A stretch of DNA of 64,000 nucleotides from Mesocentrotus franciscanus (GCA_037976565.1 CP137683.1:3109111-3173110); one strand, 5' to 3'. Positions 1 to 12,159 are shown, numbered from the stretch's first letter. Notes: generated by a model from the sequence alone, not told the origin. Numbers and translations are program-made.

Positions 1-249
1 TATATATGTCAGAACAAGTTACTTTCATTAGACTATACTATCATATTACCAGGCAGGGAAGTTAACCACATTTTCACATATATAATTAGGTGTTTTTGCA
101 TATTTGATGAGCTATGACCTTTAACCTTTGACCTACATACTCAGAAATTGAACTTAGGCTGTATATTGATACCATGTACCTTCATATTAAATTTCATTAA
201 AATTCGTCAAACATTACTAAAGTTTAGAAAATAATATCGCTAGTGATAT
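1..249. other. AT-rich non-coding start of window
   Basis: No gene seen. A segment at about 98-150 (gcatatttgatgagctatga, then cctttaacctttgacc) recurs near 430-465 with small changes, so the left edge lies in a direct repeat of about 330 bp spacing that brackets the Penelope-like end. Confidence 0.4.
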
Positions 250-254
250 TCGTT

Positions 255-400
255 TGTCTCGCAATGTGGACAATAAGGAATCAAAAAGATCTCGACGTTT
301 CGTGCGCCGCTGCAACACTTCGTCAGGTGATAAAAATAATGTAAGCAAGCGTGTTTTATACTCTACGGGAGGACCGGCACGGCGGTCAAAAATTTAGCAT
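255..400 (-). mobile_element. Penelope-like element terminal fragment with hammerhead-like core (tentative)
   Basis: On the minus strand the order is CTGACGA (326-320), an 18-base spacer able to form a 6-bp stem with one bulge (GTG/CAC and TGC/GCG), then GAAAC (301-297) followed by GTCGAGATC. CUGANGA and GAAAC are the two conserved hammerhead strands; such motifs are reported in terminal regions of Penelope-like retroelements. No reverse transcriptase is present here. Stems I and III are not convincing. Confidence 0.35.
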
Positions 401-1179
401 TACTAAAGTTATCAAAGTGAAACCAGATTCGCATATTTAATGAGCTATGACCTTTGACCTTTGAAATATGCGAAATCGAACTTACGCAAATATGTTCAAA
501 AATATGACAAAACACCTCAAAATCAGACGAGTCCTAGAGGTATCTTAGTCGTGGCATTTTAAATTTGAAAAACAAAACCAACATTCTGCTGTGTCTCTAA
601 TGATGCATCCATGTCCACTGATAGACGCTTGTAGGGTTATACAGTAGGACTTTAGTGTTTGGGTGTTTTTGTTTTTGTTTTATAATGTGCAAAGTTTATC
701 ACTAGATTTTGTTTGCATATGTTTCTTTTATTATTCATTCAACAGATTACCTGGTTGCGCATTAACATGTTACAAGCAAGCCCTACAACTTGTAGTACAA
801 GTAATCATTCTGATTGATACACGTCTCCATACACACACACCAGCCTACAACTTGTAGTACAAGTGTCATTTGTCAACACTCCATACAAACCAGCCTAGGA
901 TTGAGATGGAAACTAAGCTGAATGTATCCTTATTGAGTGTATGCGTTCAAATGAAAACAAAATAAAATTATCTTAGTTAATGATGGGTTATACATTGCTA
1001 AGCTCCTGTTACAGACACTGATGTTTTTTTCTTCATATCCCTTGCAATCCCTTCTCTTTAACAACCCCTGGGAGCTGGCCTAAGAAGTTGTTTTCTTTAT
1101 GAAGGAATGTTACTACAGTCAAACGACTTGTAATACTTTTTGTTTTTAATTGTCCTTGCTAAAACCTAGTTGATACATA
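401..1179. other. Non-coding stretch
   Basis: No supported gene; AT-rich. Contains a short duplicated phrase (acaacttgtagtacaagt) at 786-803 and 847-864, each a near-palindrome, and the DR1-like tgacctttgacct at 448-460. Confidence 0.4.
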
Positions 1180-1358
1180 TAATAATATAGTTGGGAGAAT
1201 TCAGGAATCAAGTATATCATTTTTTCCAATTGTTATCATTAATACTGGCCTGTTTTCACTCAAACTTTCAGATTATCTTTAAATGTACATCTAGCATTGA
1301 AGTCACTACCTTAATCACCATTTTCTCTCATCTGAACAATGTTAACAAGTCTCTTTAA
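1180..1358 (-). mobile_element. MITE family C, truncated copy
   Basis: Reverse-complement match to the first part of the complete copies at 28820 and 48813, from aataatatagttgggag to the terminal aacaatgttaacaagtctct followed by TTAA (1355-1358). The other end is lost. Confidence 0.7.
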
Positions 1359-1554
1359 TGAAGCTTGAACAACAAATACTTTTATTTGTAAAGGTATGAA
1401 CTAGTAATGTACAAGAGAGATCAGTTTAAATATAAAGGACAACTTTATTTTTAAGACCTGTTAGATTTGTCAATAGAGAAATGGGCAGTGTTACATATTT
1501 AAGTTGAAATACAGTGTATACACCAAATGTATGATCATCTAAAGTTCTGTTAGA

Positions 1555-2075
1555 ATGTGGTCTGCTCTCAATTCATAAGGACCGCTATTTATGAGGACAG
1601 CTATTCATAAGGATCACTACCGGTATTCATAAGGACCGCTATTCAAGAGGACCACTATTCATAATTTGAGAAAAGGATCATTATTCATAAGGACCGCTAT
1701 TTATAATTGAATAAGAGGGTTGCTATTCATAATATATGAGAAGAGGATCGCTATTCATAATTCAAAATCGGGGTCATTACTCATAAGGTCCCTCTTCATT
1801 ATACGACAAAAGGGTCGCTATTCATAATACGAGAAGAGGGTCGCTATTCATAATGTGAGAAGAGGGTCGCCATTCATAATGCGGAATGAGGGTTGTTATT
1901 CAAAATATGAGGAGAGGGTCATTATTCATAAGGACCGCTATTCATAATCGAAGAAGGGGTCGCTATTCATAATACGAGAAGAGGGTCGCTATTCATAAAT
2001 ACGAGAAGAGGGTCGCTATTCATAATACAGAAAGGGTTGCTATTCATAATACGGAAAGGGTCGCTATTCATAGAA
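1555..2075. repeat. Minisatellite array, left arm of a foldback element
   Basis: About twenty degenerate units built on (g)ggtcgctattcataa with a variable tail such as tacgagaaga, period about 16-27 bases. The reverse complement of the same unit reappears at 3978-4040, so the array forms one arm of an inverted pair. Confidence 0.85.
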
Positions 2076-3974
2076 ATTAAATAGATAAATAAAATGATAT
2101 TAAAGGTAATACAAAGTTTTGGTATGGGGTCATGAATTTGGTTGAAATGAACATATTGGAAGCATATGGGATCCTACAATTTTCAGTGATCGTTGTCGCG
2201 GTTGAAATCAAGTCTAAAGATGAAATTGTAAATAATAAACTCTTTATGTTGTATAGCTCCCTCTCAAGGTCAAAATATTAATTTAGCTTTAAAACAATGT
2301 TTCTTGACTAAAATCAACCGATTGGCTATTCCCATTTGGAAATCATATATCAAAATTTTAAAGAATCGCTATCCGGCCATTTTCAAAATTTCCCAAAACT
2401 TTGTATTGCCTTTAAGAAAGGGGGAGGGGGGCTGGGGATATTTTATATGTAATGATGTGTTTGTTCTGTAATAGATCTTGTTTCATGACAATTCACGTCA
2501 GCCTTACTCCTCATTTGTTTTGTTCCCTTTATTGTAATTTTATATTTTGCTGTAAACAAACATGGATTTGAACAATTATTACGTGTATTTTCTGTGTTTG
2601 GTTTGAATTTATCATGTCTCGAATCAGCTACGGTAATGTTTTCTTTAAAAAATTCTGGACCTGCATGCATATTTGTATTTACATTCCGTATTTGTCCTGG
2701 CGTTCGTTCTGTATTTATCATTATATCCTGCCCCCTTGTTGCTAGATATCCCACCCCTATAATATATAAATACAAAATCAAATTTCTCACAGCATTTTTA
2801 TTTTTATTTTGTTGCTCTAGACCTTATCAGACCTCCTTACCCGTCACCACCACCACCACCACCCCAATAAAATTTTGATTTTGATATGATTCATATTCGG
2901 ATCTCATTACCTCTGTGTACGCTACATGACGCGAAAACCTTCAAGTTCCGAAAATGTTCAAGCCCCCTATCCCCCAACAAAACACAATTTTAAAGTGCCC
3001 CCTCCCACCCCTCTCCGGGCAGTAACTAGGCTTATGGTCCGGTCCATCTCCTTTGTTTTCGGTGTTAGGAAAGTTTCAGGAAATCAAGATTGTGGATAAA
3101 TGAAGTTAGGTTAATTGATATGATTACTAGTATCCTGAGGTTGGATAATTCCTGGAAAAACGAAAATCTTGAAACTCTTCATTGGCTAAAATTGAGCTTC
3201 TGGGGCCTGGTCCTTGACTTCTGGGACTGGATTATGGCTAAGGCTATATAATTTGTAGATCCATAGGTCCTTTTAAAAGCTACTTTCCACAAAACATTAT
3301 TGTTGTATAAACAATTACTATATAGTTCCTAAAATAGCATGGGCCTGCTTGTTCTACTTAATGTCTCATGCAGTGGCGTAGCCAGGATAAGATCAGTCAG
3401 ATATAATTATATGTGTGTTGGGTTTTACTTTATTTTTTGTCACCACAGGAGCGGGCAAATATATTAGCTATATGTAGGTAATGGGGATGTCTCTATATAA
3501 TCATCAAAGATAACAGGTACAATATACTTTTAAAAAAGACATACCGGTAATACAGGGAACGCCACCATTCGCGTAACACCTAACGGTCACAAAATCATGG
3601 TATATAACCTAAGTCCCTACAACCTCCTCTCCATCGCTTTCTTCATTTGCTGAGGGTTAGGGACATGATAGATAAGCCCCTTGATGGCAACACCTTGACG
3701 AAAATTGTTGGTAATATGTACTTGTACCAAGGGAATGCTGCAGGGAGGGTGGGCCAAATGGTGCAGCGTGGTCGGACTGATTGGAGGGAGGGGTGATGGG
3801 TCATGTACATAATTGTGTCACACCTTTTTCTTTTTTGTTCAGAAATGTATGTTTTTAATAAATGTTTTCGACACATATTCAAGGCCATGTATCGCCCCCC
3901 ACCATGGTTACGCCACAGCCATGGGGTGTCCCCTTTCAATATTTCCCTTATTATCATTTTGTTTGCTTATTTAA
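2076..3974. other. Internal region between inverted minisatellite arms
   Basis: About 1.9 kb of unique-looking non-coding DNA without a convincing gene; opposing short ORFs around 2443-2878 overlap each other and show no domain. Contains a CAGTGGCGTAGCCAGGATAA repeat-end motif near 3371. If the flanking arrays belong to one foldback, this is its central domain. Confidence 0.4.
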
Positions 3975-4045
3975 TTTTTATGAATAGCGACCCTCATTCA
4001 GTATTATGAATAGCGACCCTCGTTCCGCATTATGAATCTAGCGAG
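3975..4045. repeat. Right arm of the minisatellite foldback
   Basis: Two to three units of ttatgaatagcgaccctc, the reverse complement of the 1555-2075 units. Much shorter than the left arm, so the element is asymmetric or truncated. Confidence 0.8.
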
Positions 4046-4101
4046 GTTACCCCATTAGAATATGCAGGTACGTTACATTTCTATAATATTTATTGGTATC
4101 A

Positions 4102-4893
4102 GTAGTCAGGTGGCTTAGTGAAATTATCGTTGCCGGATAAAAGCACCATTTTTGGTACAAGGCTTCCTTAGGACCTACTAAACGATATTAGGCTAGGAGC
4201 CCCGGCAAAATTTCAATTTAAGGGTGTGGGGTGCGGCGTCTTTTTGGAGCCCCCAAATGATTTTATAACATTGATTTATTGTTGTACAAATGCCATTTTT
4301 GGTACAGGGCTTCCTTAGGACCTACTGAACGATATGAGGGTAGGAGCCCCCGGCAAGAACATCATGTAAGGGTGTGGGGCGGGCGTCGCCTCGTAGCCCC
4401 AAATAATTTAGAAGGTAATACAACATTGATTTGTTGTTGTACAAATGCCATTTTGGTACAGGGCTGCCTTAGGACCTACTGAACGATATAAGGGTAGGAG
4501 CCCCCGGCAAGAATATCATATAAGGGTGTGAGGCAGGGTCGTCGCCTCGTAGCCCACAAATAATTTATAAGGTAATATATTACTGAGTTGTTGTTGTACA
4601 AACGCCATTTTTGATACAGGGCTTCATTAAGACCTGCTGAATGATGGTAGGGTAGGAGCCCCTGGCATAAATATTCATATATGTGTGAATGGGGCCCCAT
4701 GGCGTTGTACAACAAAAACTCAATGTTATATTACCATACAAATTAGTTGTGGACTACAACGACGCCCTGTCCCACACCCTTATATGATATTCTTGCCAGC
4801 TCCTACTAATATCAGTAGCAATGTACCAAAAATGGTGCTTTTATCCGGCAAGTAACGATAGTCGATAAATTTGACGCTAAGCCACCTGACTAC
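4102..4893. mobile_element. Inverted-repeat element with internal ~160-bp tandem repeats
   Basis: Ends match in inverted orientation: gtagtcaggtggcttag at 4102 against ctaagccacctgactac ending 4893, continuing into ccggataaaagcaccatttt / aaaatggtgcttttatccgg. Inside, a unit with gccatttttggtacagggct and cgatatgagggtaggagccc repeats about four times (near 4138, 4286, 4444, 4600); the last copy (about 4690-4810) is inverted. No ORF of substance. Confidence 0.85.
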
Positions 4894-6081
4894 AAGAGAA
4901 CTGTACTGGTATGTTTATGAGTCTTAATGTTCTTTTAATCGGGAACAATGTCACAGACCTACATGTATATACATGTATGACCTTTGAAATATTTGATGTT
5001 CTTTGAAATTTGTCCCGAACATATTTTCAAGTCATTGTAAATGTGCAATTCATTTGATTTCAACCCCAAAAGTGTTCTGCAATACTTTACTTTATGTGTA
5101 TACCATTGGTAGGATCTAAACACACGAGTATCTAGTATTTCAAGCTAACAACTTGATATAATAGATGTGAAAACAGTTATCTATTGTATATGTGGATGCT
5201 TTTTAAAAGTTTTCAAAATTTGTTTTGCTCCTTAATTTCACAAATTCTATAACGCACAGTACGTTACTGGATTGCCTCTTATTTTGTAACAGGCTATCCA
5301 TTGAGCATTATCGACATGGCATCAGGAAGAGGTATGAACTATAAAACAATTTTTATACGTGATGTTTCATTATTTGTTAATTTTTATTTATGGATGTACC
5401 TAACCCGAAAGATAAATCTTTCAAAACCTGGAGCATTTTTGATAACATAAAAACCAACTACATGTACCATTGCTTTGAATGGCATGTTCATAAAATAACT
5501 GATAATGCTACTGCATAATTTTACATCAAACTGTTGGGGCCCCTGTTTATGTATCATAATATGATTGTTTTGCACATGTATGCATTGCTGGGTTCAATGT
5601 TGGAATTTGAAGTATTTATTTTTATTTTTTATTTTTTTAAACATCGCTTTATTGTTCAAACTTGCACAACAAAGGAGAAGATAGAATAGCCCAGGACATT
5701 TCTATTTTACTGGAAATTGCAGGGCATTAAAAGTACATATAATTTTATATAAACAAAAAAATAAACCAATTTTACAACATAGTGAGGACTGAGGAGTTTT
5801 GGATATTCCTAGCTATAGATCAAATAAAAGGAGCTAAATATTGAAAATTCATTTAATATATCAACTGAATCAATAGGAAGCATACATAATGAGTATTTTG
5901 AGAGTCTCATTTGGGTTAATGTGCCAGGCAATGAAAAGAGGCAAGCAATAGAAAGAAAATATTAGACTGGTTATCCTTACATACTTGAAATTCAAAGAGG
6001 AATTTTGGTTTCCCATTTATTGGCATTCTTTGAGTAGTATATGACAAACAAAGATACAATAGATAGTTTGGATAGATTCTC
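4894..6081. other. Non-coding stretch
   Basis: No supported gene. Around 5640-5740 a segment (tagcccaggacatt, gcagggcatt) resembles one at about 9610-9670, suggesting a shared repeat tail. A tiny exon-like segment at 5293-5331 is discussed under findings. Confidence 0.4.
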
Positions 6082-6327
6082 TCAAATTTGTTTCAAGTTG
6101 ACAGGTTTTCCAATTTCTTTCAACAGCTGCTTTATCCTAGGCACATTGTCTGTAGAGCCGATTTCCAAAGGAAGATACACCACAGAATATCCATTAGCTT
6201 GAATGTCGGTAACTAAGGGGGCATTTTTGTATTTTGGGTTTAAACTGTGATATATTATCTTTCCCTCTATAGTGTTTGGCAGGTGAAGTGCATTTGTGGA
6301 AGCCTCAGACTTCGCCGCCGCTGCCAA
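6082..6327 (-). pseudogene. Possible retroelement ORF C-terminal fragment
   Basis: A minus-strand frame of 81 codons ending at 6082. The stretch KYKNAPLVTDIQANGYSVVY followed by LPLEIGS resembles the 'K..K..PL...L...GY.V....EIG' segment seen downstream of reverse transcriptase in many aquatic-animal retroelements. That is recollection of a pattern, not an alignment. No ATG context or complete domain; a relic at best. Confidence 0.3.
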
Positions 6328-6851
6328 GAATCATCTGAGCAGGACATTGCCTCTCGCCTTAGCCTTGCTGATCACACTGTACAACACTGCAATGTCATCA
6401 AGCTGCTTGGAGTGTTTCTTCAGTCCAATCTCAAATGGGACACGCGTGTAAAATCAATGATCCGTAGAAGCAACAGTCCCCTCTACTTACTCCGCAGATT
6501 AAAACACCATGGCCTACCCCCTCATGGTCTAGTGACTATATACCTGAGCATCGTTCAACCCGTCTTGGAATACGCTGTCCCAGTCTGGTCAGGCGGCATC
6601 GCGAGAAACAAGGAGAATCAATAGAGCGTATCCAGAAGCATGCTTGCCAGATCATCCTGGGTCGTGATATATGTTACTCTAATGCTATAGATCAACTAAA
6701 GCTACCAACCCTCAGAGACAGAAGGTACAGTCTCTGTGTCACGTTAGCTGAATCAATGATGGACCCTTCTTCAAAGCTCCATCACCTGTTGCCCCCGCGT
6801 AGTAAACATGGGTACAACACCAGGAACACTGGCAAATTTGTGAACTTGTGA
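6290..6851 (+). pseudogene. LINE reverse transcriptase C-terminal fragment, frameshifted
   Basis: Frame 1 (about 6290-6600) contains VIKLLGVFLQSNLKWDTRVK, SPLYLLRRLKHHG and YLSIVQPVLEYAVPVW. After a frameshift near 6595-6605, frame 2 continues SIERIQKHACQIILGRD and ends TGKFVNL then TGA (6849-6851). This is the typical C-terminal end of CR1/L2/Rex-like non-LTR reverse transcriptases. The polymerase palm and the endonuclease are missing, so the copy is 5'-truncated and dead. Confidence 0.88.
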
Positions 6852-7800
6852 AGGACTGAAAGACACAGAAATAGTCCAACCCCCTTCCTTACTCATCTCT
6901 TGTGAACTAAAATACTGGTTTATTCATGAACTTTACCCTATTTTGGACATTGCATATTGGACAGTACATACAAGTTTAATAATGTATATTGGATACTATA
7001 GTTAACCCACAATAAGATCATGTTATTAACTAGTTTTAAAGACTTAAAGGAATTGGGTATCTTTGTCTCAGATTCTGAAACAAAATCCTGGATTTAGCTC
7101 ATGATGCAATGATAATTATAAACCTTTAGGTCAGTCAGGAACCCCATGACTTTTACAAGCCGATCGCCTGTCTGATTATCAAGATATTTATGATTGGAAA
7201 TCGAAATCAAATTTTGCGTTTTCCTAACGGTTTTCACAACACTATAGTCTATTGGGGAAAACGAGTATGGTAAAACCGGTCACTCAAAGATTTTTACTTT
7301 TTTGAGGCACTTCTTGATCATTTTGAAGCGCAATTTTTTTAGGGCTTCAATATTACACCATATCACAGACACTGATAACACGTAGGGCCGTGCATCTCAG
7401 ATTTAACATTGTTAAACGATGCCTTTAAGATACAAATCCCTATGCTTTTAAATAAACTTATATCATATAATTATATTTCACGGACCCAACTCCCACTTTA
7501 TACTAAGTAGTACTATATACCTAATTTTCTAATTACTTGAAACAGCAGCTCTTCGCTTGATTTGTATAAAGTTTAATTTCACCCTATTTTATTTTGATAT
7601 ACATGCTATGCCATGGCTACAATGTATTTCCCTTTGATTATGTATAAGTCTTAATGTCAAATTGTATCATATTTACTTTGTATTGCATTTATTTGAAATT
7701 TTTATGATGTAAATTCCACTCAATTCCACTCTTGAGCTGCCATCTGGTTTTTAATAATTACCTTTTCAAATCGATCAAATCAAATCAAATCAAATCTGAT
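6852..7800 (+). mobile_element. Probable LINE 3' region ending in (TCAAA)n
   Basis: AT-rich sequence downstream of the reverse-transcriptase fragment, interrupted by a family D MITE (7044-7438) and closing with about five caaat/atcaa units at 7767-7798. Short 3' tandem tails are usual for CR1/L2-type LINEs. The link to the RT fragment is inferred from position. Confidence 0.5.
7044..7438 (+). mobile_element. MITE family D, full-length copy
   Basis: Bounded by TTAAAGGAAT at the left and atgccTTTAA at the right, a short imperfect inverted terminus. Internal sequence (for example ggttttaccatactc in reverse) matches copies at about 27450-27745 (inverted) and 53655-53849. Confidence 0.7.
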
Positions 7801-8446
7801 GGTTCACTTTTTAGATTTTGTAATATGCAATGTGTGCTATCAATTCAATTTTAGGAATGCAAATTTGCCATTTGTCATACCAAAAATGCCCTTATTTAAC
7901 TGTTTAACAGTTCAATAAATAATTAAATAGTGTAAATTCAGTGTATTTTTTTTTTTTTTTTGGGGGTCTGTAGAAAGATAAAATTTACTTTTATACCTCT
8001 GCCACATAGTACAGCAGGAAGCATTAAGGTTAATTGTTCTTTCTTTGAAAATATACAAGACAAAATTCAATCAAATTTGGCAGGGATCATTCATTAGAAA
8101 TGATAGGTTGTTGCAGTACCTTGCCCCTCACGGGAACCCCGAAATTGTCCTATATAGCAATTTCTTTACTTTGACTCTAAAACTTAATGCTGGCACTCAA
8201 TAAAATTTGACATTTGAGAGGGATCTGAATTTGTTTGTATTGATTACGTTGCCCCTCATGGGGACTCGGCGGCAGTGCTCCCCTAAGGTTTAGGTCTCTT
8301 GTACGTAGTGTTGCCAGATGTTTATGCATGGGGGAGATATTTAAAAAATATTTATCTGTGATACATTTTCGATGTACTACTTACCCAAGGGCACACATGA
8401 TAATATAGTATAGTAATTGCTGTGGCCACTAATTTCACAGGCTCTG

Positions 8447-8829
8447 TTAAAGATACTATGTCCCTTTTGCAGCCAACATCAAAGGAAACCTGTTTACTTT
8501 CTAGGCTTCCCTGTCAGACAATATTGAGTGACTGACTGACATCTTTTTCTTTGGTAATAACATACATAAAATGAGCTGTAACAGGTACATGAGCATTTGT
8601 TTACATCAATAACCCACTACTTGTAATGGCCAAAATTAAACTGATTGAATCTTTGTGCAGCACAAAACGTACGACCATTTGGTACAAGGGTCTGAAAATC
8701 AGACTATTACTTAGCCCATAGCAATCACTTATGTCGATTCGACAACTAATGGTCGTTATTTTCCCACAAAAATTGTTGGCATTTAACCTTTTCATTTTTT
8801 GACCTGCAAATGGGACATAGTACCTTTAA
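8447..8829 (+). mobile_element. MITE family A, full-length copy
   Basis: Starts TTAAAGATACTATGTCCCTT and ends with the inverted counterpart gggacatagtacctTTAA: about 26 bp terminal inverted repeats. No coding capacity. Other copies at 54334-54886 and 63506-window end. Confidence 0.85.
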
Positions 8830-9959
8830 ACACAAGGTCCATTGGCCTCTTGTTATACATGTTCATGTATGTTATAATGAAGGTATTGAAACTATATGAT
8901 ACGCAATTATGGATCAAGAGAAAAAATCACAAAAAAGCAAATGTCTTACCAACTGTCATTTGATGCCATATAAGATACTCATGTTTGCAATTTTCCATTC
9001 CCAAAGAAGCATTACCGCCAATTATGTTATTAATATGTACTTGTTCTGCTGTTTTGTCTTTCACACTGAATGCATGGGCGTTTTTAAGTACATTTTTAAT
9101 GTTCTTGAAAATCTATTACAAAAGCTGAGTGTAACAACTATTCAGTTGTATTATCATGAAAACGGTGCATTTAGACAGATCTTTTTCCTATGTTCATACT
9201 TGTTTATACACTTCATATTAAAATAACCTAACAAATTTTACCATGATCATGTTTGGTGTTGGTTATTACTTCATGTGTCAACGTTTTAAGTGTAATCAGT
9301 TTTGAGAGGTTTCAAGAAATCTACAGTGTTGGCAGCCCAAAATTTTGTGGCAAAAATGAACTTAAATTGTATAATGACATGCATGAAAGGGGGTGTCATT
9401 TTAAACACACTTCTGCAAGGATTTTCAAAACAAATGTGTTGATGACAGAATGCCCTATTTGGGTTTACTAGCCTGTTGTACGCAGAAAACCTCAATTTCA
9501 GTAATTTCAGTTTCTTAAATTTTGCAGCAGTTTTGTTCCAATATCACTTTATTAACAAAGGAAGTAATAGTACATATACTTGTATAGATACTACAAAATA
9601 AAAAGTATATAGAAGTAGAAAGAGAAGAAGCCCAGGTCATGTTTTATTATTAACAATGCAGGGCTAATACTTCATATTATTCATAATGTAGAAAATTATT
9701 AACGGACACGTTTAACATATCATCTGTTTAGGGTCACAAGGGCGCTAACTCCATGTCAAAGTAATATAGATCAATGCCATTGTGGCTCCAAACAGACGAT
9801 GTTACATGAATTCGAAATGAATAAATAGAATTTAGAAACGAACTTTGTGACTGATGTGTAAGTAACATCATATGGAAAACAAACTAATTTTACCTGAACT
9901 CTATATACATTCATACAAAAGCTGTTGAACAAGTATGAATGATGAATTAAACAAAAAGA
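8830..9959. other. Non-coding stretch with half of a hairpin element
   Basis: No gene supported. About 9325-9505 contains ctgttgtacgcagaaaacct preceded by sequence like the hairpin element at 56688-57048, so it is a partial, diverged copy of that family. 9540-9690 shares a tail with 5640-5740. Confidence 0.45.
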
Positions 9960-10190
9960 AACAGGAACGAGAGGAATGATAGGAAGCAGAAGGAGAGAGG
10001 AGCATTGGGATGAAAAGGAGGAGAGAATACGAGGGGCAGAAGAAAGAGAAGAAGAGAGAGAGAGAGAATAAAAAGAAGGGGGAACAGAGCAGAAAAGAAA
10101 AGGAGGAAGGAGGAGAAGAAACACGAAGGGATCAAGAAACAAAGGAAGAAGAGAGCAAGGAAAGAAGGTGCCGAGAAAGAGTAAGAATGT
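9960..10190. repeat. Purine-rich (GA/GAA) tract
   Basis: Plus strand almost entirely A and G (gaaagagaagaagagagag) over more than 200 bases; open frames here on both strands are low-complexity artefacts. Confidence 0.85.
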
Positions 10191-10783
10191 GGAATATACA
10201 TTTATTAAGACTTCAGAAGGCTGTGGCCCTCCCAAAATGGCTCATCCTTAGAGCAGTATATTGAAAAGGAAGAAGTTACTGCAATCTTTGATACGGTGTA
10301 AAATAAATTATACAGATGTGTCCTTGTAACAAACACAATCAAACAAGATGTGACACAAAGAATTACCCCAAGTTTTGATCAAATATTTGAATCACATTAC
10401 CATACAAAATGAGTGCTTCATAGCATGTTTGTGGCTTTTCTAAATGATGTTGCTGCATATAGAGTTTTGGCAAGAACTGGATTAGGAGCCCGATTAGGAG
10501 TTGAATGATCATGATCGATGATCATAACTCGGTCAACATCCCAATTAATTCCTAATTTAATTCATCCTTTTCTTTCTACTGTGATTCACGAGAGACCAGA
10601 CAGCTATAATAAAAAAACAGTGGAAACAAGATATATAATTTAAACCATGAGCGTTTATTTAAATCCGTGCTAAAATCTAGCCGGGAAATATTCCAATAAC
10701 AGTCGCATGTTAACAATATCAAAGTCTATTTATATAGCGAAAGACTGCCGCTTTACAAATTACATTATTATCAAACTTGTCAA
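10191..10783. other. Non-coding stretch
   Basis: Nothing recognised apart from a small inverted pair tcatgatcgatgatcat near 10509. Confidence 0.4.
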
Positions 10784-11235
10784 ATGCGCGATGTTGATGA
10801 TATTGTCAATGATGAACTGACGATGTTGAAGAAACGAGGGTCGATTATGTCGATGACGACGATGGTAAAGTTTCTTATATACGATCTCGAAGAAACAAGA
10901 TTCAACGATGTGGAAAAGAAGAGCCAAGTTTCTGACGATGTCGAAGAACAAAAGTACATGATGTGTAAAGAATAGCAAAGTTTCTGACGATGTGGTAAAG
11001 AATAGCATATTTTTTGAAGGTGTGGAAGAACAGAAATCGACGATGTTAATATACAAACTGGGGTTCGTACTGTCGAACTGAAAGATGGCATGGTCTTCAT
11101 ACGAAGAAACGGTTTTCAGCGATGTCGATGATGGCGAAAGTAAAGTTCTCATGATGATCGTAAACGAAGAAACAATTGGGCGATGTCAAAGGTAGAGTTC
11201 CGACGATTAACGAAGACACGGAAGGTCAATGTTGT
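10784..11235. repeat. Degenerate minisatellite, ~30-bp unit
   Basis: Repeated aaagtttctgacgatgtgga and caacgatgt/gaagaac phrases at irregular spacing over about 450 bases. Several long frames cross it on both strands only because of the repetition. Confidence 0.65.
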
Positions 11236-12155
11236 CAATATAAAAGGAAAATGGCGACCATCAAACAACCAAGATAAGGTTTTCAGCACAAAGGGATGAT
11301 GCAGTAGCTCCTGCAATAATAACATAAAGAATAAACTTTGATTACACAGAGAAACAGAATCGAGATATTTGATTTGGTGGAGAGATTGTCAGGATTGAAT
11401 ACGAATTTGATTTTGCTTTAGAAGTTTAGATCTATCACAAATTATCAATTATCTCCAAGCTCCGATACAGTTAAATTACACATGTTAGTGTTAGTGTTAC
11501 CAGTCCGTGTCTGGTCCTGGCCACGTATTAAAACAATTTTTTTTGGAAAATAAATATCTTTCAAAACCTGCATACCATCACTCTGAAAACAACATCCGAC
11601 CTAGGCTAGGCCCTAGCTTAATTACTAATAATTCACGTTGTTGCAAGCGCATTGAAATATCAAATAAATATTATTAAAAATTCAAATTCAAATGTCGGCC
11701 AATGCAATAATCACTCGAGCCGTAGACTAGTCGTAGAGGAAGGTATGTAGACTATGTCCTCTTCGGTACAATGCAATATTCTACAGACTACAGCTGATGC
11801 ACTAGAATGCTACTATTCTGTTTTACATCGACTCTTTCAGTATTTGTTGACTCTGCTCAGTTTGAGAAATTGAGTGTGCTATAGTATAGGCTAGCCTATA
11901 GTACTATTACAATAGATATTACAACATGGAAATGAATGTATGGGACAATGCATTAAGTGCATCTAGACCATTAATTGCATACCGGGTAATTTTCCGTTGT
12001 ACAATTACCCTTATTCCTATCTTGTCAAAGATAGAATACAAATAGAGCATAATTTGAAGTTAAAACCTACCATTTTCACAGAAATCGTGGTGAAAACGTC
12101 TCCTAATAATCGTCTTCAGGCGCTTGTTTGTTTGACGTTTGGTAATACCGCCCAA
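11236..12155. other. Non-coding stretch
   Basis: No gene or clear repeat recognised; AT-rich. Confidence 0.4.
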
Positions 12156-12159
12156 GGAA

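Noticed and set aside
9771..10264. Frames of 154 and 84 codons
   Set aside because: Overlap a GA-rich tract and are low-complexity Ser/Leu/Phe or Lys/Glu/Arg.
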